From Poriferisodalis sp965226645 (GTDB lineage: Bacteria > Actinomycetota > Acidimicrobiia > Acidimicrobiales > Poriferisodalaceae), in contig CBDDDL010000003.1 in the NCBI GenBank assembly GCA_965226645.1, positions 1 to 64,000 of the forward strand: 64,000 nt of DNA, in the 5' to 3' direction. Shown here piece by piece: positions 1-9,648 of this stretch. The notes under the pieces were generated by a model. It saw nothing but the letters and a program-made list of their open reading frames with translations, was not told the DNA's origin and did no database searches. Each line of letters starts with the position of its first letter. Position 1 is the first letter of the stretch. The position numbers and the translations under genes were made by a program.

Positions 1-924
1 TGCGCGCAGACCTCTACCCGCTGGCCACAGGCAGCGGCGATGGCGTCACGGCGCGAGACATACTGCGCGCTGGCGGATTCAGCAACACCGAGCGGCCAGA
101 TCTGCTCATCGGCGGCCCGCCTTGTGTTGCATTCTCCTAGTCCGGCTACTGGCTCGACTGGAAGCGGGACGGTGTCGATCCCGCGGCGAGCCTGTTGCAG
201 GCCTACACGGCTGTGCTCGCCGAAGCCAGGCCGCGGTTCTTCATCTTCGAGAACGTCTATGCGTTGACGTTCAACAACAAGGCCAGCCGGCCAGCGTTTG
301 AACGCTTGCTGAGAGAGATCGATGCCGCCCGTTATAGGTGTCAGTGGCGTGTGCTCAACGCGGCTGACTACGGCGTGCCGCAGGCGAGACCTCGATTGTT
401 CATCATTGGCGCCTCTGCGGGAGAGACGCTGCCCGAGTTTCCTGTACCAACCCACCATGGCTCTTGGGAACGCCGACGCAGCGGTGGAGGGCCGCTTGCG
501 CACGTCACGGCCGGCGAGGCACTGCGAGGCCTCGCCACCGACCCTGAGCCCGAGGAAACTATCCGCGGTCGATGGAGCCACTTGCTGCCCGAGATTCCGC
601 CAGGCGACAACTACCTGTACTTCACTGCGAAACGTGGGCACCCGGCACCACTCTTCGAGTGGCGCTCGAGATATTGGTCTTTCTTGCTCAAGCTGGATCC
701 CCAGCGTCCAGCCCCGACGATTCAAGCCAGGCCCGGCCCGAACGTGGGCCCGTTCCACTGGGACAATCGCCGCCTGCGCGTGCCGGAGCTGCGGCGGCTC
801 TTCACATTTCCGGATGACTACGACGTAGTCGGCACCCCGTGCCTCCGCTCAGATGCAGTTCGGTAACGCTGTGCCGCCTCGCTTGTCGCAGGTCGTAGCC
901 GCAAGCGTTGCCGAGGTCGCCTGA
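1..924 (+). pseudogene. C5-cytosine DNA methyltransferase, broken, 5' end outside window
   Basis: The reading frame from position 3 carries the catalytic Pro-Cys motif (GGPPCVAFS), but a TAG codon at 138-140 follows it directly. The same frame resumes with the ENV motif (FENVYAL, about 249), the motif VIII stretch GVPQARPRLFIIG (about 376) and the PAPTIQARPG region near the end. Near 835-840, in a C run, the frame shifts, and the last motif (FGNAVPPRLSQVV) is read in another frame to a stop at 922-924. All family motifs of an m5C methyltransferase are therefore present, but it cannot be made as one protein. Its convergent neighbour is a nuclease fragment, so this was probably a type II restriction-modification locus. 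Sequencing error could explain one lesion but less easily both. Confidence 0.88.
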
Positions 925-939
925 CGCGCTCTCAAGGAG

Positions 940-1079
940 TTGCGGCCGGCGCCAGAGTCACGGCTCTTCTGTATCTCGACTTTGTAGTCGCCGTTCGCGT
1001 ACTGCTTCGGACTTGCGGTCTTGCATTCGATCAAGAGCCGGCGCCCGTCGTTCACCTGTATCTCGAAATCGGGCCGGCT
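940..1079 (-). pseudogene. Restriction endonuclease fragment (PD-(D/E)XK type)
   Basis: Read leftward from 1079 the frame gives RPDFEIQVNDGRRLLIECK, followed by a stretch ending in VEIQKSRDSG. The spacing of P-D and E-C-K matches the PD-(D/E)XK nuclease core, and the downstream part resembles type II enzymes that accompany m5C methyltransferases. Only about 45 residues remain. The upstream part is missing because the 3' end of the CoA-transferase gene begins at 1080-1086, and the C-terminal part runs into the methyltransferase 3' end. The assignment rests on the motif and on the neighbouring methyltransferase; no active protein is expected. Confidence 0.6.
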
Positions 1080-1085
1080 AGTTCG

Positions 1086-3431
1086 TCATTCCAAGGCTTC
1101 GGCCATGGCGAGTTCGGCGATCCGGTCGGCGTCGTAGCCGAGGATGTCGCCGAGGACTTCCATGGCGTGCTCGCCGTACGTCGGTCCGGCCCAGTCGAAT
1201 CCGCTCGAAGCCGCTGACATGGTGTAGGGCATCGCGTCGACGATGGTGCGGCGGCGTACTGATGGGGTGCCCATTGGAAGTGGCCGCGGTGGGCGAGCTG
1301 CGGATCGTCGATGCAGGCGCCTGAGTTCTGGACGTAGTGGGCGGCGATGCCGTGCGCCTGCAAGCGATGCATGAGGCCGGGACCGTTCTGCCGGGCAGTG
1401 AAGGCGGTGACGATCTCATCCAGTTCGGTCTGCCGCTCTCGACGACTGCTGTGGCCCAGATCGGCGAGGTCATTGCGGCGCATCTCGATGGCGAGCGACT
1501 GCCATTGCTCGTCGCCTTCGATGGCGATGGCGATCCACTCGTCCTCGCCGGCTGCCGGGTACAACGCCGTGCGGGACCATGTCGTCGTCCTCGTTGCCAC
1601 GGCGAGTGCGCCGGTTGCCCGTGGCCTGCATTTCGGCGATTGCCGGCGCCAGCATGTGCACCGCGGCTTCCATCTGTGAGAAGTCCAGATGCTGACCCTG
1701 CCCGGTTCGCCGACGGTGGTCGAGCGCGGCGAGCAGGGCGCAGACGGTGAATCGGGGCGAGCAGTAGTCGGTGTATGCGAGGTACGGCCCTGCGGGACCG
1801 CGGTCAGCCCAGCCGGTGATGTCGAAGAAGCCCGCAATCGACGCCGCCATATTCCCGAATCCGGCGAAGCGGCGTTGCGGGCCGGTCTGGCCCATCACGC
1901 AGCTCGAGAGCATGACGAGTTCCGGGTTGACCTCGCGCAGGTCGTCGTAACTGAGTCCCCAGGCGGCCAGCGTGCCCGGAGTGAAGGACTCGATGGCCAC
2001 GTCGGCCCACGCGACGAGATCGCGGACGACCTCGCGGGCTTCAGGCTTGCTCAGGTCGAGCGAGATGGTCATCTTGTTGGCATTCGAGGAATGCCAAGCA
2101 ATGGCGTTCTCTTGGTCAGCCACGTCGTCGCGGTGGCCCAACGCTCCCCGCAACAGACACGGCCGGTTCTGCGTCTCCACCCGGACGACAGTGGCGCCCC
2201 AGTGGGCGAGGATCTTGGTGGCAAGCGGGGCGGCTGCCACCCAGGCCAGATCGGCGACCTTCAACCCGGCCAGAGGCTTGTCCGAGCGAGCTCCCTCTGG
2301 CAACTGCACTGGAACCGAACGCTGCGCGGCGGCGCTTGCGGTTCGTACTTCTTCGCTGTGCTCGCCGGCTTCGGGCGCCCGCTCCAGTGGTGCCAGGGGG
2401 CTTCGGCTCGCAAGCACGAAGCGACCTGGCATGTGGATGCCGTCGAGATCATCCCAGAAGTCCCGCGCCGCCAGCTGCGGGCTGTCGAGGACGTCCCCGA
2501 GGCTGTTCACGGGGCACACCAGCAGCGAGTCGCGCAACCCTCGCTCGATCAGCTCCGCTTTGGTCTTGGTCAGACAGAAGCGGGCGATGTCGCCCATCAC
2601 GCCCTCGACGACGTCGATGGTTTCCTCGCCCGTTTGCAGCTGCAGAGCAAAATTGACCCAGTCCTTGTTGAGCGTTTCGGTGTCGCAGAAGCCTTCCTCG
2701 TGCATCCACTCGAGGTAGCGACGCACCATCGGCCCGATCATCGGACCAAAGGCGACCGTGACGATGACGTACCCGTCTTTGCAGGGGTAGATCGTGCGCA
2801 GCATCAGATCGCCAAAGCGCACGCCACCGGCCTCGCGCTGGACTTCGGCGATTCCGGCGGGGGCGTACAGAACCGCCGAGAGCGCTGTCTCGCACACAGC
2901 CTGCTGTGTCGACAGGTCGATGTGCTGGCCGCACCCGATTCGGGCCCGGTGCTCGAGTGCGACGAGTGCGGCGACGGCGGCTTGCGCCGAGGCGTGCAGC
3001 CACGCCTGAGGAATGCTGATGCGCACTGGCGGCCGGTCGCTGTCCCCGGTCACCGCGAGCTGACCGCTGGAGGCAAACAGGGTCAGGTCGGTGGCACGCC
3101 AACTGGCCTTCGGCCCGGTCTCGCCCCACGGAGTGATGTGGACCGTGACGAGCTGATCGTTGGCGTCCCGGAGGGCCGAGAGATCGATGCTGAACGGCGT
3201 GCCGTCGTTGTGCAGCACGACATCGGCATCGGCCGCCAGCGCAGCCACCTCGTCGGCGCTGGCGGAGACGACCGAGCGCTTGCCGCGGTTGTACGCATCG
3301 TGGGCGTAGCCGCGCGGCCAGCCGCCGGGAGGCTCCACCAGCACCACATCGGCGCCGAGCTGTGCCAGCAGATTGCCGGCGAACCAGCACCGGTCATCGG
3401 TGAGATCCAGCACGCGATATGGACCCAGCAT
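1086..3431 (-). pseudogene. Double-domain CaiB/BaiF family CoA-transferase, two frameshifts near the 3' end
   Basis: Family III CoA-transferases move CoA between carboxylic acids in the cytoplasm. The first 620 or so residues are intact, with ATG at 3431 preceded by GGAGG. Two homologous halves can be seen, about 1-370 and 388 onward. Each has the motif around the catalytic Asp (GQHIDLS and GQHLDFS). Near 1560-1580 the frame shifts (GNEDDDMVPHGV continues as YPAAGEDEWIAIAIEG in another frame). It shifts again near 1265-1280, into a frame starting GTPSVRRRTI and ending AELAMAEALE at 1086. Rejoined, the protein would be about 780 residues, normal for fused CaiB proteins. The uninterrupted frame from 3431 ends at 1470 with an unrelated arginine-rich tail. 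Either a recent pseudogene or two sequencing errors. Confidence 0.85.
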
Positions 3432-3835
3432 CCCGTCCTCCAGGTGTCGATTCTGCGGCGGCTGCGGGTCGCCGCGGTTCCTGCGCCCGGACAGTAGTTG
3501 TGTCAGATCATCCCGTCGGCTCGCATGCTGGAGGACGCGATCCGTATTTGAGTGTCTGACCTGCCTACGCGGTGGTTGTGTTCTTGCGGCGCCAGAACAG
3601 CAGGACGCTGGGGGATGCCAAGCAGCCCCCGATTCACCGTCACGCGCGGGAACTCTGAGGGCGTGGGGTGCTCCGGCTGGTCTGCGACGGAGCGGGAAGC
3701 GTCAATTTCGGCCACAGATTCATATTACATCGAGGACTAGATGATTAGTTCCAAGGGGTGGGGTCCACCGGTTGTGGGGTGAGGGTGTCCAAGCTCGGGG
3801 TGTGTATTCACGCTTCGATCTTGGAGGTTCTCAGC
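3432..3835. other. Intergenic region, no gene recognised
   Basis: About 400 bases between the CoA-transferase start and the IS982-type remnant. Short open frames exist on both strands but none has a recognisable domain or a convincing ribosome binding site. The right part (from about 3740) probably belongs to the left end of the decayed insertion sequence; no terminal repeat could be fixed by eye. Confidence 0.4.
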
Positions 3836-4507
3836 ATGGGCCCGGACTCGGGTCACCCTCGCGACCGCACTGTATGTGAGGATCGATGACCTGTTGGCAC
3901 AGAACCCTGGGTGGGCTCCCGAGCGGCCTGTGGTGGGGTTCGCCCCGAAGCTGACCGACGCGGAGCTGGTGACCCTGGCGGTGATCTCGGCGCTGCTGGG
4001 GTTCGACAACGAGTCGCAGTTCATGCGCTACGCCCACGCGCATCTGGGGCCGTGGTTCCCGTACCTGCCCAACCGCGACGGGTACAACAAGCGGCTGCGG
4101 CGCAGCGCGGGGATGATCGCTCGTGTCATGGGATGGCTCGCACGCGAGTGCGGACTCGTGGCACGACGACGTGTGGCTGGTGGACTCCACCCCCGTCGAG
4201 TGCGGCCGAAGCCGGGAGACCCAAAAGCGCTCCAGCCTCGCGGGATGGGCCCAATACGGCTACTGCGCGTCGCACTCGCGGTACTTCTGGGGTCTGCGGC
4301 TGCACCTCGTCGCCACCCCGGCAGGGCTGCCGATCGCGTTCGCGCTCACCGGCGCGAAAGCCGACGAACGCGACGTCTGCGCCGACATGATCGCCGCGGC
4401 CGACCTCGCCCGGCCCGGCCAGACCCTCATCGCCGACAAGGGCTACAGAAGCGCTGCGCTCGAAGCCGACCTCAGCGAGGCCGGCATCACCGTGCTGCGC
4501 GTGGTTC
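3836..4507 (+). pseudogene. IS982-family transposase, frameshifted and truncated
   Basis: The pieces match the IS982 transposase pattern: TALYVRIDDLLAQNPGW at the N-terminus, then LTDAELVTLAVISALLG, then VDSTPVECGRS with the first catalytic Asp, then YGYCASHSRYFWGLRLHLV and LIADKGYRS with the second Asp. ATG 3836 has GGAGG upstream but is out of frame with the protein that follows at about 3850. A second shift lies near 4150. The coding match stops at about 4500 (GITVLR), where the IS1380 element begins, and the C-terminal third with the last acidic residue is not found on the far side. The gene is thus dead and was hit by a second insertion. Confidence 0.85.
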
Positions 4508-6023
4508 GGGGTTGTCGACGCTGGGTTTGTGTGGGGGCGTCAGTTCCGGGCTGTGCTGTTTAGCCGGAGGGTCCGGGCAGAGCCCTGAGAGCGCTGAGTG
4601 TGGCTCGGAATTGTGTTTCCCAGGGCCAGCGGGCGGGGTATCGCAGGGTGGGTGTGCCGGATCGGTTGACGAGCACGGCGGCGAGGGCGACGAGTCGGGT
4701 GCGGCGGGAGCGGTTCGTGGCCGGCGACGCGCCGGCGAGCGTGGCGGTCGGGTGGCCGATGTTGTGGGCGAGCACTGCGCAGGCGAGCGGTGCGCAGTTC
4801 GCGCCGTAGTGGCCTGAGGGGACGTGCTCGAGGCCGGCGCCTTCTTTGAGGTCGCGGATGGCGAGCTCGACAACGGCGTGGGCGCGGTGGAACTCGTCGG
4901 CGGCGGCGGTGTCGTGTTCGGTGTTGGTGATGAATGCGTGGTGTCGCCAGTCGGGCCACAGTCGTTGCTGTGCGCCCTCGGTGAGGCGGGTGCGGCGCAC
5001 CACGAGGCGAACGGTGCGTTTCTGTTTGCCGCGGCCGGTGGTGTATTGGGTTTCGGCGACTTGGGCGTGGCCGTCTTTGGTGTAAGCGATGTCGGCCCAT
5101 GCGGTGGCAGGGATTGCTTGGATCGCTGCGCGAACAGCGGGTATGAGGGCGACGGTGATCGACCATTTGATGTCGTGGCCGTCGAGACGGTCGATCAGCT
5201 TCCATGACCAGAACCCCGAGTCGCCGCGCACCGTGGTCGGCCCCGCAGCCCCGGCGCGTCGCAGGTTCGCGACGAGCTCGTCGACGAAGCGCACCACGCC
5301 TCGCGACGACCCCGCGGACCCTTTGCGCATGCGGGCGCCGAGCACCTCGCCGGTGTCGGCGCGTGCGGCGAGCAGCGGGTGATAGCCGAGCCTTTTGGTG
5401 TAGCCGTACGCGGCTCCTTGTTTTTGTTTGCCGTGGACCTCGCAGATCGTGGAGTCCACATCGACCACCAGCGGCTCGTCGCCGGGGCCCGCGCCCAGCC
5501 CCCAGGCGCGCGCCAAGGTGCGCGACAGCACCGCTTCGAGCTGGCGGACATGACCGAACGTGAACGTCCGCAAGAACGTCCCGACCGTCGAGGGCGCCAT
5601 CGGGCGGAATCCCAGCACCCTCCCGGTGCGTCCGGCGCGCAGCACCCCGACATGATCGATATGAGTGGCGCCTGCGAGCATCGCGGCGACCACGGTGCAG
5701 ATCTTGGGGCCCGGGTTCGCGGAACCGGTGCGCACCCACCGCTCGATCAGCCCCAACAGACCCAGACGGGCCATCAGCGTTCCCGCCAGGATCAGGCCCG
5801 CGTTGGCCACCAAGCCCTCATGATCGAACGTCGTTGCGAACCGGTCCGGACTGCGCGATGATGCAGACACAAAAAGTGCCTCCTGTTTTTGAGACGAATG
5901 TGACGTCTGACACCACAATCGTCGCAGATCAGGAGGCCTTTTTCGCGGACGCGGCAACCCCCACACACCCACCACACCGGTGGATCCAGGCTTAGTCGCC
6001 AATCGTCCCCCAAACACAACCCC
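4508..6023. mobile_element. IS1380-family insertion sequence, apparently intact
   Basis: A single transposase gene on the minus strand fills the element. GGGGTTGT at 4508-4515 and its inverse at 6016-6023 are the best candidates for the tips of the terminal repeats. The 4-base flanks (GTTC and AGGG) do not match, so the exact ends and target duplication remain uncertain. The element sits at the break in the IS982-type transposase, so it is the younger insertion or a recombination took place there. Confidence 0.75.
4560..5870 (-). CDS. IS1380-family DDE transposase
   Basis: 436-residue transposase that cuts and joins the ends of its own element. The DDE triad can be placed: Asp in VVDVDSTICEVHG, Asp in TVRGDSGFWSWK and Glu in VVELAIRDLKEGAG, with the family's AYGYTKRLGYHPLLAARAD stretch between the first two. 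GTG at 5870 is chosen because AGGAGG lies 8 bases upstream and the protein then has the usual family length; the open frame continues further upstream (to 6017) but through the terminal region of the element. No frameshift is seen, so it may be active. Confidence 0.88.
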   Translation of the reverse strand: MSASSRSPDRFATTFDHEGLVANAGLILAGTLMARLGLLGLIERWVRTGSANPGPKICTVVAAMLAGATHIDHVGVLRAGRTGRVLGFRPMAPSTVGTFLRTFTFGHVRQLEAVLSRTLARAWGLGAGPGDEPLVVDVDSTICEVHGKQKQGAAYGYTKRLGYHPLLAARADTGEVLGARMRKGSAGSSRGVVRFVDELVANLRRAGAAGPTTVRGDSGFWSWKLIDRLDGHDIKWSITVALIPAVRAAIQAIPATAWADIAYTKDGHAQVAETQYTTGRGKQKRTVRLVVRRTRLTEGAQQRLWPDWRHHAFITNTEHDTAAADEFHRAHAVVELAIRDLKEGAGLEHVPSGHYGANCAPLACAVLAHNIGHPTATLAGASPATNRSRRTRLVALAAVLVNRSGTPTLRYPARWPWETQFRATLSALRALPGPSG

Positions 6024-6285
6024 AGGGGGCGCGGGACCTATGCGGACAGACTTTCTAGCGTCAAGGTACTTGCGCGAGCGGGATGAAAGTTGGTGCCGCG
6101 TCGGCCTTCAGCTTCCCGACGACAAGCTACGACCGGGCCGGCGTCGAATACCGGTGCGGCAACCGCATTGAAAAACCTGAACTACTCGCGGCCTTGCGTT
6201 AGCAGCCGGAACCGCAGATGATCCGGCTTCTCGCTGCCCCTTGGGCGCGCACACGTAACGGTGGCCGATGAGGCAGGCTGGGGGG

Positions 6286-7059
6286 ATGGCGGATACGGGA
6301 CGAGTGATTGATCTGTCGGTCGAGGTGATTGGCGATCTCGAGACGGTGTGGCGGGCGGTAGCGACGGGGCCGGGGATCTCGTCGTGGTACGTGCCGCACA
6401 CCATCGAAGAGAAGGCCGGGGGAGCGGCGACCGCGTCGTTCGGTCCGGAGCCCGAGATGCAGATTGCCGGCCGGGTGGCGGCGTGGGAGCCGCCACACCG
6501 GGTGCTCTTCGACGGCGGCGAAGACGTCGACGGGCTGACGTTCGAGTGGACCATCGAACCGCACGACAACAACACCTGCACCGTGAGCCTGCACAACGCC
6601 GGCTTCGGCGACGACGACCCTCAGTACGAGGCCATGATCGACGGCTGGAAGCTGTTCATGGCCAACCTCCAGATGCACCTTGAGCACTTCGCCGGCCAGA
6701 CCGCAACCTCTGCATTGCCGATGGTCATGTGGCCGGTGAGCCCTGACGAGGGGTGGGCGATCCTCGCCGGCGGGCTGGGCATCGACGAGATGCCCGAGGT
6801 CGGCGACCGTCTCGAAGTGGCAGCCGACGATGTGGCGAAGCTGGCCGGCACGGTGGTCGACGTCGGCCCTCGCCGCATCTCCCTGCTGGTCGACGAACCA
6901 GCGCCCGGCACGGCCTTCCTGACATCCGAGGACGGCGGCGGGTTCACCATGGTCTCGGTCTGGCTGTACCTCTACGGACCCGCCGCCGCCGCCGCCGCTG
7001 AGCGTGACGACCCCCGCTGGCGTGCCTGGCTCGCCGAACAAGCCCCAGCCACTGACTGA
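6286..7059 (+). CDS. SRPBCC / AHSA1-like domain protein
   Basis: 257 residues from ATG 6286, which has a G-rich ribosome site (GGGGGG) just upstream; an earlier ATG at 6268 is less well placed. The first 130 residues look like a START/SRPBCC lipid-binding fold of the AHSA1 type (VIDLSVEVIGDLETVWRAV, then GPGISSWYVPHTIEE and FEWTIEPHDNNTCTVS). The second half (from about 150, MVMWPVSPDEGWAILAGG) may be a second, more divergent copy of the fold. These proteins bind small hydrophobic ligands or act as accessory enzymes. Substrate unknown. An alanine run lies near the C-terminus. Confidence 0.7.
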   Translation: MADTGRVIDLSVEVIGDLETVWRAVATGPGISSWYVPHTIEEKAGGAATASFGPEPEMQIAGRVAAWEPPHRVLFDGGEDVDGLTFEWTIEPHDNNTCTVSLHNAGFGDDDPQYEAMIDGWKLFMANLQMHLEHFAGQTATSALPMVMWPVSPDEGWAILAGGLGIDEMPEVGDRLEVAADDVAKLAGTVVDVGPRRISLLVDEPAPGTAFLTSEDGGGFTMVSVWLYLYGPAAAAAAERDDPRWRAWLAEQAPATD

Positions 7060-7079
7060 TTCGGGGCACAATCAGGGCC

Positions 7080-7355
7080 ATGTCAACGGAATCACTGCGA
7101 ACAGTGGGGGACCGCTTCTCTGAATTCGTGGAGCGAGTTCACAGCCACCACGAACGCATCGTCATCACTCGCAATGGAACGCCTGCCGCCGTCCTCATCA
7201 GTCCTGTGGATCTTGAATCGATGGAAGAGACGCTGGCGATCCTGTCCGACTCTGATGCGGTGCGGGAGATTGCGCTGGCCGAGCGTGAGATTGCCGATGG
7301 CAATGTCGTGCACGGAGTAGAAGCTGTCAGGGCGCTTCGTTTGCCTCGTCGCTGA
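7080..7355 (+). CDS. Phd/YefM-family antitoxin, orphan
   Basis: 91 residues. The N-terminal pattern (LRTVGDRFSEFVERVHSHHE, RIVITRNGTPAAVLISPVDL) is the Phd/YefM DNA-binding fold, in which the antitoxin represses its own promoter, and the C-terminal helix would cover a RelE- or Doc-type toxin. No toxin gene follows: the next gene runs the other way from 7377. It is either a solitary regulator or the survivor of a lost toxin-antitoxin pair. It starts 20 bases after the SRPBCC gene and could be co-transcribed with it. Confidence 0.8.
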   Translation: MSTESLRTVGDRFSEFVERVHSHHERIVITRNGTPAAVLISPVDLESMEETLAILSDSDAVREIALAEREIADGNVVHGVEAVRALRLPRR

Positions 7356-7376
7356 AGGTTTGGAAAGTGCGAGAGT

Positions 7377-7769
7377 TCAGTCGGGGTACAGCTGAGTGCG
7401 GCGGCGTTTCAGCATGCGGTCCTTGACGCGCCAGCCGTCGGGCGTACGCACCACCAGGTCGTGATACGAGGCGGTGCCGACCTTGCCGCCGCCCAGCAGC
7501 GCCAAGATGCGGAACTTCAGCTCCACGCCGTCGTTGGCCTCGTTCACGTAGATGTTCGTCATCGTGTGCGTGCGGGGATGCTCGGCCTCGTCGGCCATGA
7601 AGTCACGAATCGCCGTCAGGCCCTCCAGTCGGGGCGCACCCAGATCGGTCAGGTCGAACACCGCGTCGTCGGTGAAGATCGTCCCCAGCCGGTCCCAGTC
7701 ACGGTCGTCGATGATGTCGCCGTAGCGGCCCGGCAGTTCGTGCAGTTCGAGGCGGTCAGCAGTATCCAT
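7377..7769 (-). CDS. SnoaL-like (NTF2 fold) protein
   Basis: 130 residues with the start typical of the SnoaL-like family (ELHELPGRYGDIIDDRDWDRLGTIFTDDAVFDLTDLG) and the closing strand pattern TASYHDLVVRTPDGWRVKDR. Members are small cone-shaped enzymes or ligand-binding proteins (isomerases, cyclases, dehydratases). No specific reaction can be inferred. It converges on the orphan antitoxin with a 21-base gap. Confidence 0.75.
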   Translation of the reverse strand: MDTADRLELHELPGRYGDIIDDRDWDRLGTIFTDDAVFDLTDLGAPRLEGLTAIRDFMADEAEHPRTHTMTNIYVNEANDGVELKFRILALLGGGKVGTASYHDLVVRTPDGWRVKDRMLKRRRTQLYPD

Positions 7770-7867
7770 GGCCGGACCCTACGGCACCTGCCAGCATCTC
7801 GGCCGTTGTCCAGCCACACCAATCGCGGCGCTCTCGTGTTCGGCGAACCACCTACTCGCTCGAGTCC

Positions 7868-9535
7868 TTACCCACTAGCTGACGCCGGATCGTGGTAGCG
7901 GGCGGTTCGGCGTGCGCCTGTCATGCGCAGTGCGCCCGCCTCAACCATTCTGCGCAGAAGGCGTGATGCTTGATCGGGCCCGAGACGACAGAGATCGGCC
8001 GCTTCTGCTCGTCCGATGGAACCGTGTTCGGCAACGAACGTCAGCACCATTTGTTCCTGCTGAATCGAGTCGAAGCCGCGAGTCCGGACGTACGCGGCTG
8101 GTTCGCCCATCTGCCGGTAGAGCTCTTCGGCGAGGTGATAGGTGCGTCCCTTGCCCTCGCCTCGGGCTTCGAGCAGTCCGCGCTCTGCGAGACCGTTGAG
8201 CACCGACCTCGCTTGCTCGGCTGCGAGGTGCAACAGCTCGCCTGCACGCACGGAGGTGATCCGGCTCTCAGCGCGCACTTCGTGCAGCACCTGCAATGTC
8301 TGGAGATTGAGCGCGTTGTTGTCCCGTGCCGCGGCGGCGGCGAACGCAGCGAGCTCTCGATCCGCCGCGCCAGCCGGCACCTGCGCTTCGACCCATGCTC
8401 GGGTAGACCGCGAATAATCCGGCTGGGGCCGCCCCAGCGCCAGTTGATACCGGTAGACGCGGTTCACGCCGCGCCCCGTTCGCTCGACGAGTCCGGCTCG
8501 CTTGAACGCGTCGGCAATCAAAGGGTTGCGTGCCTGCGGTGGCGCAGTGAGCAGGTTGTCGATGGTGATGCCATCAGGGAAGCCGCCAGGACTGCTCACC
8601 GACAGGGTGGTTCCTTCGATGGCCACTCTGACTTGTCCGCTGAGTGAGTAATCGCGGTGAACGAGAGCGTTGGCGATCAGCTCTCGGACGGCGACTTGGG
8701 AGTAGCGCGGGAGACCGAGCCTGAAGAGCCCATCGTCGATCTCTTCTTCTGGGTTGTAGCGGCTCACTGCGTCAGCAAGCTCGAGCATTGCTCGCAGCAG
8801 CGGGACGGGCAGGGTCTCGTTGGCTTGGACGGCATCGTGTTCGTCGAGAGCTTGAAACACGACAGCGTGTGTCGGCGCGAACGTCGTCAAGACATCGGCG
8901 GTTCCGAACAGCAGCGCCGCCCCGAGCGCAGGAACCCCCTCAACGGATCGGAGTCCCAGCGCGGACAGGAGGTCGCGATCGGAGAGTTCGGCCAGAATCG
9001 CATCGCCGCCTCCCGCAGCGAGGCGGCGGAAGCGGTCTAGTTCGACGGTGTCCAAGTCGTCGACCGAAAGATCGGCCAACGGCAGGGTCGACAGGTCGCG
9101 CACTCCGAGCGCGGAGGTTCGGGCTTGGGTCTCATGGGGGAGCATGGGAAGGCACTGCGGCTTGCCGTCCACATCGATCGCGCGTCGCACATAACGGCCC
9201 GAAGTCGTTGCCACAACAGAGGGTGCCTTGGGCACCCGAACAACCAGGATGTCGACGCTGTCGAACTGTTCGACACTCACCTCGACCATGAGAGGGGGCG
9301 AGGTCTTGTTGGCCACCAGAGCCTCCACCCGCGGGCTCTGCGTCGTGCTTCCGTGCCGAGGAGCAGCCCCGACGGTGGTTCCGTCATTTTCGACGCCGAT
9401 CAAGAGCCAACCACCGTCGCCGTTTGCGAGGCACACCGCGGCCTCGGTGAGTTCGTCGTCATTGACGTCACGCTTGAATTCGACGGTGTACGTCTCACCA
9501 CCGGCGACCAACTCTTCGAGATCGTGAGGTGCCAT
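7868..9535 (-). CDS. Schlafen/AlbA_2 domain ATP-binding regulator
   Basis: 555 residues. The N-terminal AlbA_2 domain carries YTVEFKRDVNDDELTEAAVCLANGDGG and LLIGVENDG. A central GHKL-like region (VAVRELIANALVHRDYS, with N and H motifs, and RNPLIADAFKRAGLVERTGRGVNRVYR) follows. Two winged-helix segments lie near the C-terminus (about 410-470 and 505-550). This architecture is common in putative transcriptional regulators and some defence or stress loci. The promoter region holds two perfect inverted repeats, which fits self-regulation. The gene stands alone, so its target is not visible. Confidence 0.8.
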   Translation of the reverse strand: MAPHDLEELVAGGETYTVEFKRDVNDDELTEAAVCLANGDGGWLLIGVENDGTTVGAAPRHGSTTQSPRVEALVANKTSPPLMVEVSVEQFDSVDILVVRVPKAPSVVATTSGRYVRRAIDVDGKPQCLPMLPHETQARTSALGVRDLSTLPLADLSVDDLDTVELDRFRRLAAGGGDAILAELSDRDLLSALGLRSVEGVPALGAALLFGTADVLTTFAPTHAVVFQALDEHDAVQANETLPVPLLRAMLELADAVSRYNPEEEIDDGLFRLGLPRYSQVAVRELIANALVHRDYSLSGQVRVAIEGTTLSVSSPGGFPDGITIDNLLTAPPQARNPLIADAFKRAGLVERTGRGVNRVYRYQLALGRPQPDYSRSTRAWVEAQVPAGAADRELAAFAAAAARDNNALNLQTLQVLHEVRAESRITSVRAGELLHLAAEQARSVLNGLAERGLLEARGEGKGRTYHLAEELYRQMGEPAAYVRTRGFDSIQQEQMVLTFVAEHGSIGRAEAADLCRLGPDQASRLLRRMVEAGALRMTGARRTARYHDPASASG

Positions 9536-9543
9536 GGGGTGAT

Positions 9544-9613
9544 TATACGCATTCGTTTACGCTTTACGAATTCGGATATCGCAGTGCGTATAAGTTTGTA
9601 AACCGCGGTTTAC
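9544..9613. promoter_or_regulatory. AT-rich promoter with two perfect inverted repeats upstream of the AlbA_2 gene
   Basis: TATACGCA at 9544-9551 is repeated inverted as TGCGTATA at 9585-9592, and a 16-base perfect palindrome GTAAACCGCGGTTTAC lies at 9598-9613. The block is clearly AT-richer than the genes around it and sits directly upstream of the start at 9535. It probably contains both the promoter and the operator; the likely ligand is the AlbA_2 protein itself, which has winged-helix domains. Confidence 0.6.
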
Positions 9614-9648
9614 CGCTGGCGGGTTCGCTTAGCCGGCGACGCGACCCT

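Noticed and set aside
1689..3497. 602-residue open frame on the plus strand
   Set aside because: Lies antisense to the CoA-transferase, has a biased composition from the GC-rich opposite strand and no domain.
3503..3715. 70-residue open frame on the minus strand
   Set aside because: No domain, no ribosome site; in a region with no other sign of coding.
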